A program made the position numbers and the translations under genes. DNA of 64,000 nt. Origin: Pomacea canaliculata. Lineage: Eukaryota > Mollusca > Gastropoda > Architaenioglossa > Ampullariidae. The stretch covers positions 9,414,297 to 9,478,296 of the forward strand of contig NC_037598.1 of assembly GCF_003073045.1 (NCBI RefSeq), in the 5' to 3' direction. The notes under the pieces were generated by a model that worked only from the letters and a program-made list of their open reading frames with translations, ran no database searches and was not told the DNA's origin. Within the stretch, counting starts at the first letter, position 1. Each line of letters begins with the position of its first letter. This document shows positions 47,561 to 58,299 of this stretch, piece by piece.

Positions 47561-48472
47561 ATGACTGGACAAGAGACCTCCGCCACTGCTGTACCTCCGG
47601 AAATCTCCAACTCGTGGGAACTAGTCGAGTACATCCACCCCGCCCTACTCTCTCTAGACTACACCCAGACCAGGGTCAAGTTCGCGATTATTGGTGCCTC
47701 CTTTGCACTCTGGGCTGTCGTCTTCGTCTTGTCGGCAATCGTCGCTTCTGCCACCTTGACTTACCAAAAGTTGCGATTAAAAGAGAAGATATTCTGGAAT
47801 CTTGCGTTGGTGAGGGCTTCCTTCGGCTTCTTCAGCATGTTCGTGGGTGCTTGGGCCATCTTCACCCACACGGAGATGGACAAAGACGTGGTTTTCGGCA
47901 CGACATCCACCAGTCACTTTGCACTTTTAGTCACCGTTGGCTTCTTCTTGTTCGAATGCGGCGCTTTGACCCTGTCAGACATCTTTTTTAAGAGCTTCAG
48001 CTTCCTGCTCAACCTTCACCACTGGCTCTCCCTTGTGGGCTACTCGCTGGTCATCTACATTGAAGCTGGTCACTGCTTCGGTTGCAAGGGCCTCATTTTG
48101 GAGATGAGCACTCCCTTTTCCGCGCTGTGCTGGACCCTCCTGAAGGCCGGCAAGGAGAGAAGCCTCCTCTGGAAGGCTAACCAGTTCCTCCTTGTTCATG
48201 CCTTCCACCTGCGTAACGTGGTGGAGTGCTTGTTCTGGTACATCACATACCAGAACTGGACCTACATCCGGGAAAACATGCCTACGCCCATTTTTCTGGC
48301 CTTGTATGTTCAGCTAACCTTGGTGTCCCTGATAATGACCCCATACTGGACCTACAAGAAAACGGTTCAGATGATCAACCCGATAGACTGGAACTTTGAA
48401 AGCCAAAAGAGGCCCCGAAACATGAGCTATGCAAATGGAAATGCAGAAACGGAAACTAAAAAAGAACAGTAG
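47561..48472 (+). CDS. CLN8: CLN8, ER-Golgi TLC-domain cargo receptor
   Basis: 303 residues in one open frame. Human CLN8 (286 residues) is the ER cargo receptor that loads lysosomal enzymes into COPII vesicles, and its loss causes neuronal ceroid lipofuscinosis. The TLC (TRAM-LAG1-CLN8) domain is clear. About seven hydrophobic segments lie near residues 40-66, 84-101, 117-137, 148-166, 178-196, 207-229 and 243-263. Family motifs are EKIFWNLALVRASFG, LLNLHHWLSLVGY, ILEMSTPFSALCWTLLKAG, LLWKANQFLLVHAFHLR and PYWTYKKTVQMINPIDWNF. The last four residues, KKEQ, form a KKXX ER-retrieval signal, as in human KKRP. The start codon has the context GTCGCCATGA. The coding region has no intron, and codon use is GC-richer than the flanks. 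Confidence 0.95.
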   Translation: MTGQETSATAVPPEISNSWELVEYIHPALLSLDYTQTRVKFAIIGASFALWAVVFVLSAIVASATLTYQKLRLKEKIFWNLALVRASFGFFSMFVGAWAIFTHTEMDKDVVFGTTSTSHFALLVTVGFFLFECGALTLSDIFFKSFSFLLNLHHWLSLVGYSLVIYIEAGHCFGCKGLILEMSTPFSALCWTLLKAGKERSLLWKANQFLLVHAFHLRNVVECLFWYITYQNWTYIRENMPTPIFLALYVQLTLVSLIMTPYWTYKKTVQMINPIDWNFESQKRPRNMSYANGNAETETKKEQ

Positions 48473-48859
48473 TCGGTACTACTCTCTTTCCTAGCAATGA
48501 GTCGCACAACAAAATTTCTGCATCTGTGCTGAACAGCAGAAATTTTATCTATCCATGTACTGAGATTTGATGAATGAACATTAAGTTTAAATTAAGTTTA
48601 GCTGACTTATTGTATTTTATGTAAGCGTTCACTCAGGTTGTTTGCTAATCTGCTTTGAGCACAGCGGTACTATATAGCTACTATATAGCTACAACAAAAG
48701 CATGTTGTTCCTGTTTCCGCTAGAGGACTAACTGTGGACTAGAGGTAATGAGACTGGAAGCAGAGCGGGACCCACTAGGTGCTTTAAGGGGTCGTCAGCT
48801 CTCTAACCGACAGTTCCGAACCTTGAGGGACACTTGCAAGGGAGTTTTATAGCTTGGAA

Positions 48860-48865
48860 AATAAA
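48860..48865 (+). terminator. CLN8: CLN8 polyadenylation signal
   Basis: AATAAA about 390 bases after the CLN8 stop codon, in AT-rich context. Confidence 0.5.
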
Positions 48866-51600
48866 TATAATTTATATAGCTCATTGTACTATTTAACAGA
48901 ATTCTCGATGCGATTTATAAGAAACATTTTATTGGCCTGTACCCACGATCAGACCTGTTTAAACATAAGGTGAAATATTGCATGGGGCGATGGAAGATGG
49001 GGGAGGGAGCAGAGATAGTGTGCGTTTTTTTTAAATTTTAACAAATGATATTAGCTTTGGAAAAATATACTGGTTAGTCATCTACATATTTTTTACACAT
49101 TTATCTACAATTACTGATGTGATGATAGATTTGGGCTTAGTTATCTTTTATCAACTGAAAACTTAAATAACATTCTAGGCTTATTGTGATATCGGTGATG
49201 GTTATTACGGTTTGACTCGCAGGCACACGCCGTATTGAAAAACTTCCCATCCCCAAAATGAATCCCGAATAACTTTTAATCTTCATTGTCCGATATAACT
49301 TATTATACAATGTATCACATGTTGCGTAGTCACTCATGCTTGGGATTATCAGCACTTATCATCAGCTTGCGAGCTTCTCGTCTTTCACTATGTCCTTACA
49401 ATGTTGGACAATCATCATTGCCCTTTGAAGCCACAGAAGGGGGTGGTGGTGTTATTTTACGCCGATCCAGAGTCCAATCCACAGAAAGCTCGAAACAAAG
49501 TAACCTCCTTTCGGTTTTTTATGGCGTCTGATACTTGGAGTAGAAAAACAGCATGCATCAGTGCCTCCAGTTTGTTAGGCCTAGAAAAATGGGCAAGGGG
49601 CGCGCTCCTGTCTCTGAACGGCCCGCCCGCCAGTATATATATACTATATATACAGTATTAGGTAAAACTGAGTTAACTATATTAGTCAGGCCCTCCAAAA
49701 CCATCCCAATTTCTGATGCGACCCCTTGGGAAAATAAATTGCCCACCCTTGGTCTATGATTAGCCGATCTACCCAGCATATGCAGGGTAACAAACTGAGT
49801 AGATATATTTCCCAAATGCAAGTCCTGACTAGTAGAGAGTGAAGTGATCAGTAATGTAGCATGATGTCATCCTGTATCAGCAATATTATTAACATGTTAT
49901 CTTACACAATTCTGGCATGGATAAATAACCCAGTTGTGAATTTTAACTCGTACATTTTTAATAAGAGATTATCATCGCTTTATTAACTTTATTTTGGCAA
50001 CTATCTGGTGAATATTGCACAGTAACGCTGCGCTTGGTTCTTTGCCGCACCTAAAATACTCAGTCTTGATTACAAAAAGGTACTGCATTGAATCCCGAGA
50101 TTTTATGACAGTAATAATTAAAAACAAATTGTCTACACCTCACAGAAACTGTTTTTATTTTCTGTCAAGCGCTCCCCAAGGACTATCAGGAATTTCTTTT
50201 CACAATACTTGCTGCCTGATTTGAAACAAAATTATAACACGTTAAACAAGTCATCAGATTTACTTTATTCTCACCATCCACACAATGTTTTGCAATCAAC
50301 ATTCATAAACCACGAAGATCCAAAGATTCATTTCATTCTTCATTGTGAATCTACAGAATAAGATCAGCTGTGTCCATTGCACCCATATCAAAATTCACTT
50401 CTTAACAAACAGCCAATTGGGCATTTGTAGTAATCACAAGATTTTTAGAAATATTTTTCGAGAGGACACTTGCTCAGAATCTTTGGAAATATCATTGAAA
50501 TTAAAGTATGGAGCTGTTTAGGAATAGTATACTTTTGATGTTTCTGGCAATTAGCTTAAGACCTTTATATTTTAGAATAATTAGCCTAAGGAAGTAAACG
50601 GTCATTTTTCTGATCACCCTTACTTGTCTGTGGCACTTTACCCCATAATACACAAACTAACAACCTTAAGCATAGAGAATATTTTTCTTATTAAAGTTAC
50701 TGTGCTTGTGCAAAAGCAAGAATTTGTTCACATGATCATCAGTCACTGTCTACAACAGCACATAAATATTAGGTCTGGCCAATCCAAATGGAGTGCATAA
50801 TTTGGTATTCATTTGTCAGTACACAGAAGACCATCTACTCTAGTATAAGCAAATAACCAGGACCATGAAAACTTGTCAGAATATCTGAAAAGCTAGAATT
50901 TTCACCTGCAAATGTAGTTGCAAATGTAAAATACTATGAACTTCAGATTTAATAGTGTTCAAACAAGAATGGCATAAAGAAATTCTCTCGCTATGAAACC
51001 ATTTGCCAAAGATTTTCAATTTTAATTACTCTTGAAGTAGCGGTTCTCTTGTTGACAAAATTTAGTAATTAAAAGAGAACCACGAAATGAGCTTAATGTA
51101 TGAGCACATACAAGTGAATAAAATAAATAATAAACAATGAATAATGAATCATACATTGCATACATTAAAAATGTTAAATTTATATAGCCAAGTACCTAGC
51201 TGCTCTTTCCATTACACTGAAGTCAACAGACACATACATCCTTTCACTGCACATCAGTTTATCACAACAGACACTAAAAACGTTAACAACTTTTTACAGT
51301 CCTTCAAGGAAATCACTGTGTACTTACATTTAAACATAGCAGAAAACTTTAACATCATAAGGTTTCATTTCCCAAACAAACACTCAGTTATACATCAAGT
51401 GTCAACAGCCAAACTCAGGTCTTTGCAGATAGCTTTTTGACTAGGCCTATGTTACCTAGTCTAAGACCAAGGCGAATAGCATCCTATCCTACAAGTGAGT
51501 GCAAAGTCTTTTGCATGAACCTTCCCTTTTACCTATGTACAAGAGAGACAGAGAGAGAGAGTTGGGACAGTCAAAAAGTAAAATAAAAGATCCCAGCAAA
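48866..51600. other. Intergenic DNA and probable SELENOK 3' UTR
   Basis: No recognisable coding exon. The right part is probably the long 3' UTR of SELENOK: a minus-strand AATAAA lies at about 50264-50269. The left part contains only short unassigned open frames and a TATATA-rich stretch near 49633-49650. Confidence 0.4.
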
Positions 51601-51665
51601 TGCTGTGGCTGTTCAGGAAGTGCCGGACCAAGGCTTTACAGCTCTCCCATCATATTGTGCAGCAA
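51601..51665 (-). promoter_or_regulatory. SELENOK: SECIS element of SELENOK (form 2 fold)
   Basis: This lies in the 3' UTR about 390 bases past the SELENOK stop. On the minus strand, AUGAU (51649-51653) begins the non-canonical quartet. GGGAGAGCUG then pairs with CGGCACUUCC, 9 of 10 pairs with one A.A mismatch. The apical loop starts with the invariant AAA, 11 bases after the quartet, and a GCC/GGU mini-stem makes it form 2. The 3' strand closes with UGAA (51612-51615). A GCUG/CAGC helix I lies below. These match the eukaryotic SECIS consensus that recruits SECISBP2 to recode UGA as selenocysteine. Confidence 0.85.
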
Positions 51666-52037
51666 ACAGTGCTACACTGCAGACAGCAAATGCTTGGTTT
51701 GTGACCTTTAAGCTTGGGACTTCAATGGGATGTGAACTTGGCAAATATGTATGAACAAATATCGTACCCTGGGACAAAGATGCAGACGAGGGTTTTTAGA
51801 ATTAGTGAAGATAATAATACCTCTGCATTTTTTAGATCCCATAGAAACATGATAAACAGTGTTTCTGATTTTGCACATGTAAGAAATAATGACTTTAAAA
51901 ACTTCTTTAAAAAAACTATATAAAAATGCACACAAAAATTTCATGTGATACATAAACGAAATCCCTAAAAATAAAGGTCACTGCATAAAGGAGATGAATA
52001 TATTGCGTGTCAACCATGCTAGGATGCAGGTGACACG

Positions 52038-54289
52038 CTAGCGTCCTCATCCACCACCCATAGGAGGTGGGCTTGGTGCACCTGCAATGAAATAAACATG
52101 AAACAATCAGATAACTATGACTGCATGTTGACAATGATAATGTAAATAAATTATTTTTCCCTGTGGATTATAAATCATCACAGCTCATCAACAAAAATAT
52201 CAGTAGTCTCTCTTCCACATCAAAAACAAACCAGTTATTCATCCACTCATCAAACAGCAATTAATAATATTCAAACTCAAACACACAATATGTCTTTACA
52301 GTTGGAAAAAACAAAAAGTGTTGGAAAACAACATAACACTGCTGCAAAGAAGGCAGAGTACATAAGAAAGTAAAGGTATCTCAGAAGTCAAGTCATCTAA
52401 GAAATGATGTGCAAACTAATGAGTTAACTTTACATTACCCAGTTATGAAAAACTGAAACAAAAGAAAACTCTTAGATTTCCCATTGCTTACCCCCGCCTC
52501 CTCCAAAGCCACCCATTCTTCGTCTTGGGCCTCCAGGTGGCCTGCAATGAGGTAAGGTAAATACCAGACATTGCACAGAAAATATTTTGAGCAAGTCATT
52601 GTGAAATCAACATTAGCTATGACAGATGTGTTCCCCTAACACAATGATTATGCAAATTTGGATAATAAAAACAAATTTTAACAAATGTACCGAATAAAAT
52701 ATATTTATTAACAGCTTCTTCACACTAAATTGGCTTAACACTAGACATAAATATGATAGAATATCTCTTAAAGCTAAACAGCAAGGACTGGAAATTAAGA
52801 TATTTTTCTTTTTGCTCTCAATGGCTCATGACATAAGCTCACCCTCCTGGACCACTTCCTGGTGGCCTGTAGTCTGACGTATACGCAGAACCTCGTTTGG
52901 ACATGTTGGGCTATGTATATCAAAATAAATTAAGAATTAATTTAAATTCAGCAAAACAACACTCTTGCACTGTGATAAAACTTTATTTTCTTAACAAAAG
53001 AAAATTCTTCTTCATGCCAATTAGTTCCAAACAATTTGTTATTTGTATGCATTATCACTCAATTTAGGTGTATTGCAGGGCAATGTGTGTATGCAGTCAG
53101 AAGACACATAAAATATAGCTTATTAGCATCCATTCTGCCAAAACCACTAACCAGAACTAGTTATGGAAAACTTAGAGTATAAATGTACTCACATTAATCA
53201 TTGTCTGAAAGCTGTAAAAATAAAATTAAAATGCATCAATATAAACCGAGTTACTAAAGCTATAATAGATATTAACTAGTCAGCCACTTGCTTTTAATAC
53301 GACCGCATACAGATGTGGTCAAATAAAATTACATCCTCTTTGTCAGTCCTCTCATTTATGATTCTTTTTATACTGCAAATGGTAAATATGAAAAATGCTT
53401 CAAAATAGAGAAAAAAAATAAATAAAAAGATGCTAAATGCCTACATCTTTGCCAGATTTTTGACTTTACAGTTGAAACCTTTTCTTTGACATTATGTACT
53501 ATATTCCATTAGTTCCGAATAAAGTCACAACTCCAGTCACAATCAGTTTCAAGTTCTTAGTCTAAAAAAACATAACTTCTTACAACTTACAAGAGGACAA
53601 TGAAATTGATGATTCCCCAAAATATATCTGGAATGAAGGAAAGCCGCCATCGTGACTTAGAATTGAGGATCTGACCTGGGGAAAAAAAAAAACCAGCTGA
53701 TAACTGTACTGCGAATGCATACATTATAAATAAATAAATCCTCAAAGGTTTTTAAATTATGCTACTTTAAATATCTGTATTCCACAAAACATTGTACAGA
53801 TATTTAAGGCAAGGTGCTGCAACGGCAGAACAGTCACAAGTACAGATAGCACTGGCAACATATTTACAGTTTAGGGGCGAAAAGATTCTATACTTCTATC
53901 ATGCAGCAAAGATGTATTTTACAATCTTTTGGCTCTTACGAAATCAAACTTTTCACAAAACAATTTAGTAGTTGATGGCTTTAATCATATACCTTATAAT
54001 AATTAATTTGGTGAAAAATGTGAAATTCAACGCAGAATCACATCTAATGGGGTAAATGTATAATTCCGGTAACAAGAAAAAACATGTGAAATGTCTAACT
54101 CGAGCAGACAACAACAAACTGACACATTAGACACATTTGCATCGACAAAATCCCAAGGGCTAGACTTTACGCAGTCACCACTTCAAACTATAAAACTTTA
54201 AAAATATAATGTAGGAATAAAAGCTCAGAAATAATGCTATCTAAAATACAGAATTTTATTTTATACCCACCACCAGACACGTAAACCAT
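52038..54289 (-). CDS. SELENOK: Selenoprotein K
   Basis: A 94-residue ER membrane selenoprotein, the same length as human, encoded in six exons: 54271-54289, 53591-53675, 53193-53211, 52843-52910, 52492-52541, 52038-52081. It starts MVYVSGGQILNSKSRWRLS. One membrane helix (about residues 19-40, FIPDIFWGIINFIVLFF) is followed by a Gly/Pro/Arg-rich cytosolic tail (PPGGPRRRMGGFGGGG). It ends GAPSPPPMGGG-Sec-GR, with UGA as residue 92 and then GGA CGC TAG. SELENOK partners the palmitoyltransferase DHHC6 and acts in ER-associated degradation and calcium flux. All junctions keep phase. The in-frame UGA is decoded thanks to the SECIS element downstream. It is transcribed divergently from AUH. Confidence 0.96.
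52047..52049 (-). other. SELENOK: UGA selenocysteine codon of SELENOK
   Basis: TGA in frame in the last exon, in the conserved context GGA-TGA-GGA-CGC-TAG, giving G-Sec-G-R at the C-terminus exactly as in vertebrate SELENOK. Standard gene prediction would stop here, two residues early. Confidence 0.95.
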
Positions 54290-54672
54290 GCTGTGGACGT
54301 GTTGTTCTAAATGACGAAGCTTTTCTACCGGAAGTTGTCAAGAGAAAAAAACGTGGTAGTAGCCTCCCTTAGATGAGCCATTTCTTCCTCCCACATCCCC
54401 TCACACCATTGCTACCGGTTTGCGAAGCGCAAAAACACATTCATACCTATATTACCCATTTATCATCTGTTGGCAGACAAGCAGTCTCTTTCCGAGAAAA
54501 CTTTTAATTTTTTTCTTGAAAGATACTGAACGATATAGCTCGGAATACGATTTCAAGTTTGTTTCGCTTTGTCGACCAATCACGAGCGACAAAAGGTTTT
54601 CAGAAAGATAACTCTTGAGAAAAGAGCCAAAGGTGAAAGTAGGCATCGTTAAAGTCTGTGGTAGGAATAGCT
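54290..54672. promoter_or_regulatory. Bidirectional SELENOK/AUH promoter
   Basis: Only 383 bases separate the divergent start codons of SELENOK (minus) and AUH (plus). CCGGAAGT at 54328-54335 is a textbook ETS site, common in TATA-less bidirectional housekeeping promoters. No TATA box is evident. Assignment is from geometry and this motif. Confidence 0.6.
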
Positions 54673-57600
54673 ATGGCCTTCCGCTGTCTGAAACAAGTCA
54701 TTTTTTCAGGAAAATTTCCTTCGCGCCATTTTCTTGGCGGTCCCATAGCAGTCCGACAGAATAGCTGCCAGACATCCGAAGACGAATTTTGCGTGAACTA
54801 TCTTGATGGAGACAGAGAAGGTGGAAACAGAGTTTGTGAATTATAAAAATCGGGCATGGACACTTGGGTACATATAAGCTTATTTACAAACAAACGCAAC
54901 GAGAAGAATGTAATGGAAGTCATAAAACACACATTTTAGAGTATGTATATATGCATATTTATGAAAGTTTGATATCCAAGGTGTTTCAAAATATTGGGAG
55001 TAGGTAATGGTCAAAATATGTATTCAGTTTTGGAACATTTAAAACGGTATTTATTTTTTTTTTGTAATCATTATTCACTTTTTTTCTAGGAATTGTTGTC
55101 TTTTCCATGCGGAGATTTAGATACAAGAATGCCATGGGAAGAAAAATTATGCAACAGGTATACTAGTATATACTTCTGGCTGTTCAAACTCTAATGATGT
55201 TGACTGATTTGTAAAGTATCTATTTAATTACTACATTTTAAATATAATTTTTACATAAAATTAAACATTCTAGGAACTGGAAGAAATGATTTTACTTTCC
55301 ATTCAGTAATGTATTTTTTATTTTTCAATGTGTTATAGTTATTAATATTGTTGTGGTTCCAAATTATGTTGCCAAATTGTCTTGGTCACCAAACTGTCTA
55401 TGAAGAACCTGGCACTTGATGTATAACTGAATACTTGTTTGTTGGGGGAATCAGATAAATCCACATTGATTGTTTGATTTTTTCCCCTTTAAATTATCTT
55501 CCTCAGTTCATGGAAGGGATGAATCAAGTAAAGTTTGACAATGCTGTTCGTTGTGTCATCATACGTAGTGAGGTCCCTGGAGTGTTTTGTGCAGGTTAGT
55601 GTCTGTAACATATAATATGCGTTCAAGTGCAATCTTGTTTTAATTTTATAATGATTAGTGATTATGATATTGGAAAAAAGTGTCATTTGTATATGAAAGT
55701 GAAGACCTCCATAATGATGCAGTCATCAAGCAAATGGTTTAAAATTTTAATTCTCTCTAATATCCTCCACTACATTATTTTAAAAGAGAAAATAGTTCTT
55801 CGGTCAATATATTTTATGGTATTTTTGTTTGTTTGTTTAAGTCTGGAGGAGTAAGTGTGCTAATTCAAAGATTGTTTTGATATAAGGAGCTGACTTGAAA
55901 GAACGTGCACAGATGACAAATGCGGAAGTGTCAGCCTTTGTTCAGAAACTTCGTTTCTCTCTTTCGGAGTTGGCTGGGCTTCCTGTTCCAACTATAGCAG
56001 CAATAGATGGTGCAGCCTTGGGTGGTGGACTAGAGTTGGCGTTAGCTTGTGACATGCGAATAGCTGGTATATATATCTATCAGAAAAATTTGTCTTAAAT
56101 ATAAACACAAGAACTTGCAAGTTATGAAAGGTACTTAAGGTTCAAAGAAGAATTCTAGATTTTATTGAAAGTCAGAAACGTATTTTTATAATAAGTAAGC
56201 AAAGATTTAATATTTTTTGCTTTTTTCTTCCCACAAAAGAGATGGTTATAAAATATTGTGTATATAAAGATTTTGTTATATACCAAAGGTTTTTTTTTTT
56301 GCCATTTTGTTTTGGTGGTGCCTAAGGCAACTTGTACTTACTCAAGCTAAAGGGAAAGTTTTATTAAAAACTAAAAGCATGAGCATGTGGCTAGTAATCG
56401 TGTGAAATTGTTGTGTTGATTGATCTGTATTACATTTCTTTATTTCATTATGCAGTAGGAGAAAAAGAAGCTGAATCTTATTAAGAGCACATTAATTTTT
56501 TTTCAGCCTGTTCTGCAAAGATAGGATTGGTAGAGACATCACTTGCAATTATTCCTGGTGCTGGTATGATGTTTTGCCTTTGTCTATTTATAGCTGCATG
56601 TATTATTGATCATATGTTCATACTGCCAAATTGCTATTTTAAAATAAAGATGCAAGATTTATCAAACAAGAATTAATGATGTCAATTAATGACACATATT
56701 TCAAATATTGCAGACAAAGAATAGGGGGTTTTAGTGTCTTTGACAATTTCTATGGACAGAACTAATAGCTTTTTGTTATCTTCTTTACTTCATCATCAAA
56801 GTATTGCAATATCAGAAATAGGTTTAAAAATGATAATTTTAAAAGATTGCTTATTGAGTGAAAAAAAGTATATTCAGGCTATTTTCTGGAATAAACTTAT
56901 AAAGTGTTCTTTTTATGATTTTTTTAAAAAACAATTACATGTCTCTAAAGTGCATTTTGCATTATTTTTATGAATAGGTGGGACACAACGTTTACCTCGT
57001 ATTGTTGGTGTAGCTCGTGCAAAGGAACTGATTTTTACAAGTCGAGTTTTGGATGGCGTGCAGGCTGAAAAGATGGGTGTTGTTAACCATGTTGTGGAAC
57101 AAAATAAAGAGGGCACAGCAGCATATGAACGGGCATTGACTCTAGCAGAGGAAATCATTCCTCAGGTTTGTGCTGTCATGTGTTTTTCAGCCACATATTA
57201 TTTTGTAAAATTACATGGCAGTTAAAGATAGTGCTCTGTATAAATGCTGGGTATATATCTCTTTGTGTGGAAGTTAGTTTATTTTATACATTATAATTTT
57301 AGCTTTTTCTTTTTCCAGGGTCCAGTAGCACTCCGAATGGCAAAACTGGCGATAAACCAAGGAAGTGAGGTGTGTCCAAAAATTGAAAGCTAAAAGAAAT
57401 GTTAAAAATGTAAATAAGTTAAAACAGTATTATGACTAGTAAGCTTCACAACTTAATTCCATGCTGCAAAAATATTTTCATGGCTTTATTTTTTTTAATA
57501 AACATGATAAATTGTTTTACAGGTTGACATCAGTTCAGGATTGAAGTATGAAGAAGCATATTATGCACAGGTGAACATTTTGTAGTCCTCATACTAGAAT

Positions 57601-57992
57601 ATGCGGGATACCCTCACAGTGTTATTCTGATACTGGGATGAACTTTTGTCAGTCTAACATTGAAGTAATGATAATATTAAGCATTCTCTTTTGATAAATG
57701 TGAGAAAAGTGAACAAAATAAGATGGCCATGGAGGGAAAGAGGAAGGGAGGAACAGAAAAAAAAAAAACGTTTGAAGGAGGTTGGAGGAAGAGGGAGCAT
57801 TGAACAAGAGGAAGGGAGGTGCTTGAGAAGTTAGTTGACTGTACACTGAACACAACACTATTTTTAGTCTGAGACATTTAGGGCTTACTTATATGGTCAT
57901 TTGTTCATTTTCAGGTCATCCCTACTAAAGATCGAATTGAGGGCCTTATGGCTTTCAAAGAAAAGAGAAGACCAAAGTATAAAGGGCATTAA
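54673..57992 (+). CDS. AUH: Mitochondrial methylglutaconyl-CoA hydratase (AUH), crotonase family
   Basis: 301 residues in nine exons: 54673-54820, 55090-55157, 55507-55594, 55887-56066, 56507-56563, 56978-57165, 57319-57369, 57523-57570, 57915-57992. AUH hydrates 3-methylglutaconyl-CoA to HMG-CoA in leucine degradation. The N-terminus ([11 protein letters not shown]...PSRHF, basic and without acidic residues) fits a mitochondrial presequence. Oxyanion-hole motifs are [13 protein letters not shown] and [18 protein letters not shown]. The catalytic glutamates are E151 (GGGLEL) and E171 ([10 protein letters not shown]), 20 apart as in crotonase. [17 protein letters not shown] and the end [13 protein letters not shown] match AUH better than ECHDC2. 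The Lys-rich RNA-binding helix of human AUH is poorly kept ([11 protein letters not shown]), so AU-rich RNA binding is doubtful. The ATG at 54673 is the first in frame. Confidence 0.94.
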
Positions 57993-58293
57993 GGTGTGAG
58001 AACTCAGACCATGTTGATGTCAGTCTAAAGTGTGTTCAGCAAAGAGTTAAACATTCTTACTGGTACTTGGGAAAATAACTTTCATTGATCGTTGTAATTG
58101 TGGCATTGTTTATTTTTGGTAACCAAAGGTGTTTTTTAAATTTAATGTATGCATTTACCACATTCAGCATTGTTGGTTCTAAATAGAACTATTTTTTGTT
58201 GTTGGATGGGTTAAGGTACAACAGATAAAATACTTAACCCAGGCATGACACATCTGTTCAAAAGAATTCTTTTATATCTTTTATAATAATGTA

Positions 58294-58299
58294 ATAAAC
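58294..58299 (+). terminator. AUH: AUH polyadenylation signal
   Basis: AATAAA about 300 bases after the AUH stop, in AT-rich DNA. Further AATAAA copies near 59000-59040 could serve longer transcripts. Confidence 0.5.

Noticed and set aside
48770-48840. tRNA-box-like motifs after CLN8
   Set aside because: The apparent A- and B-box matches are in the wrong order on both strands.
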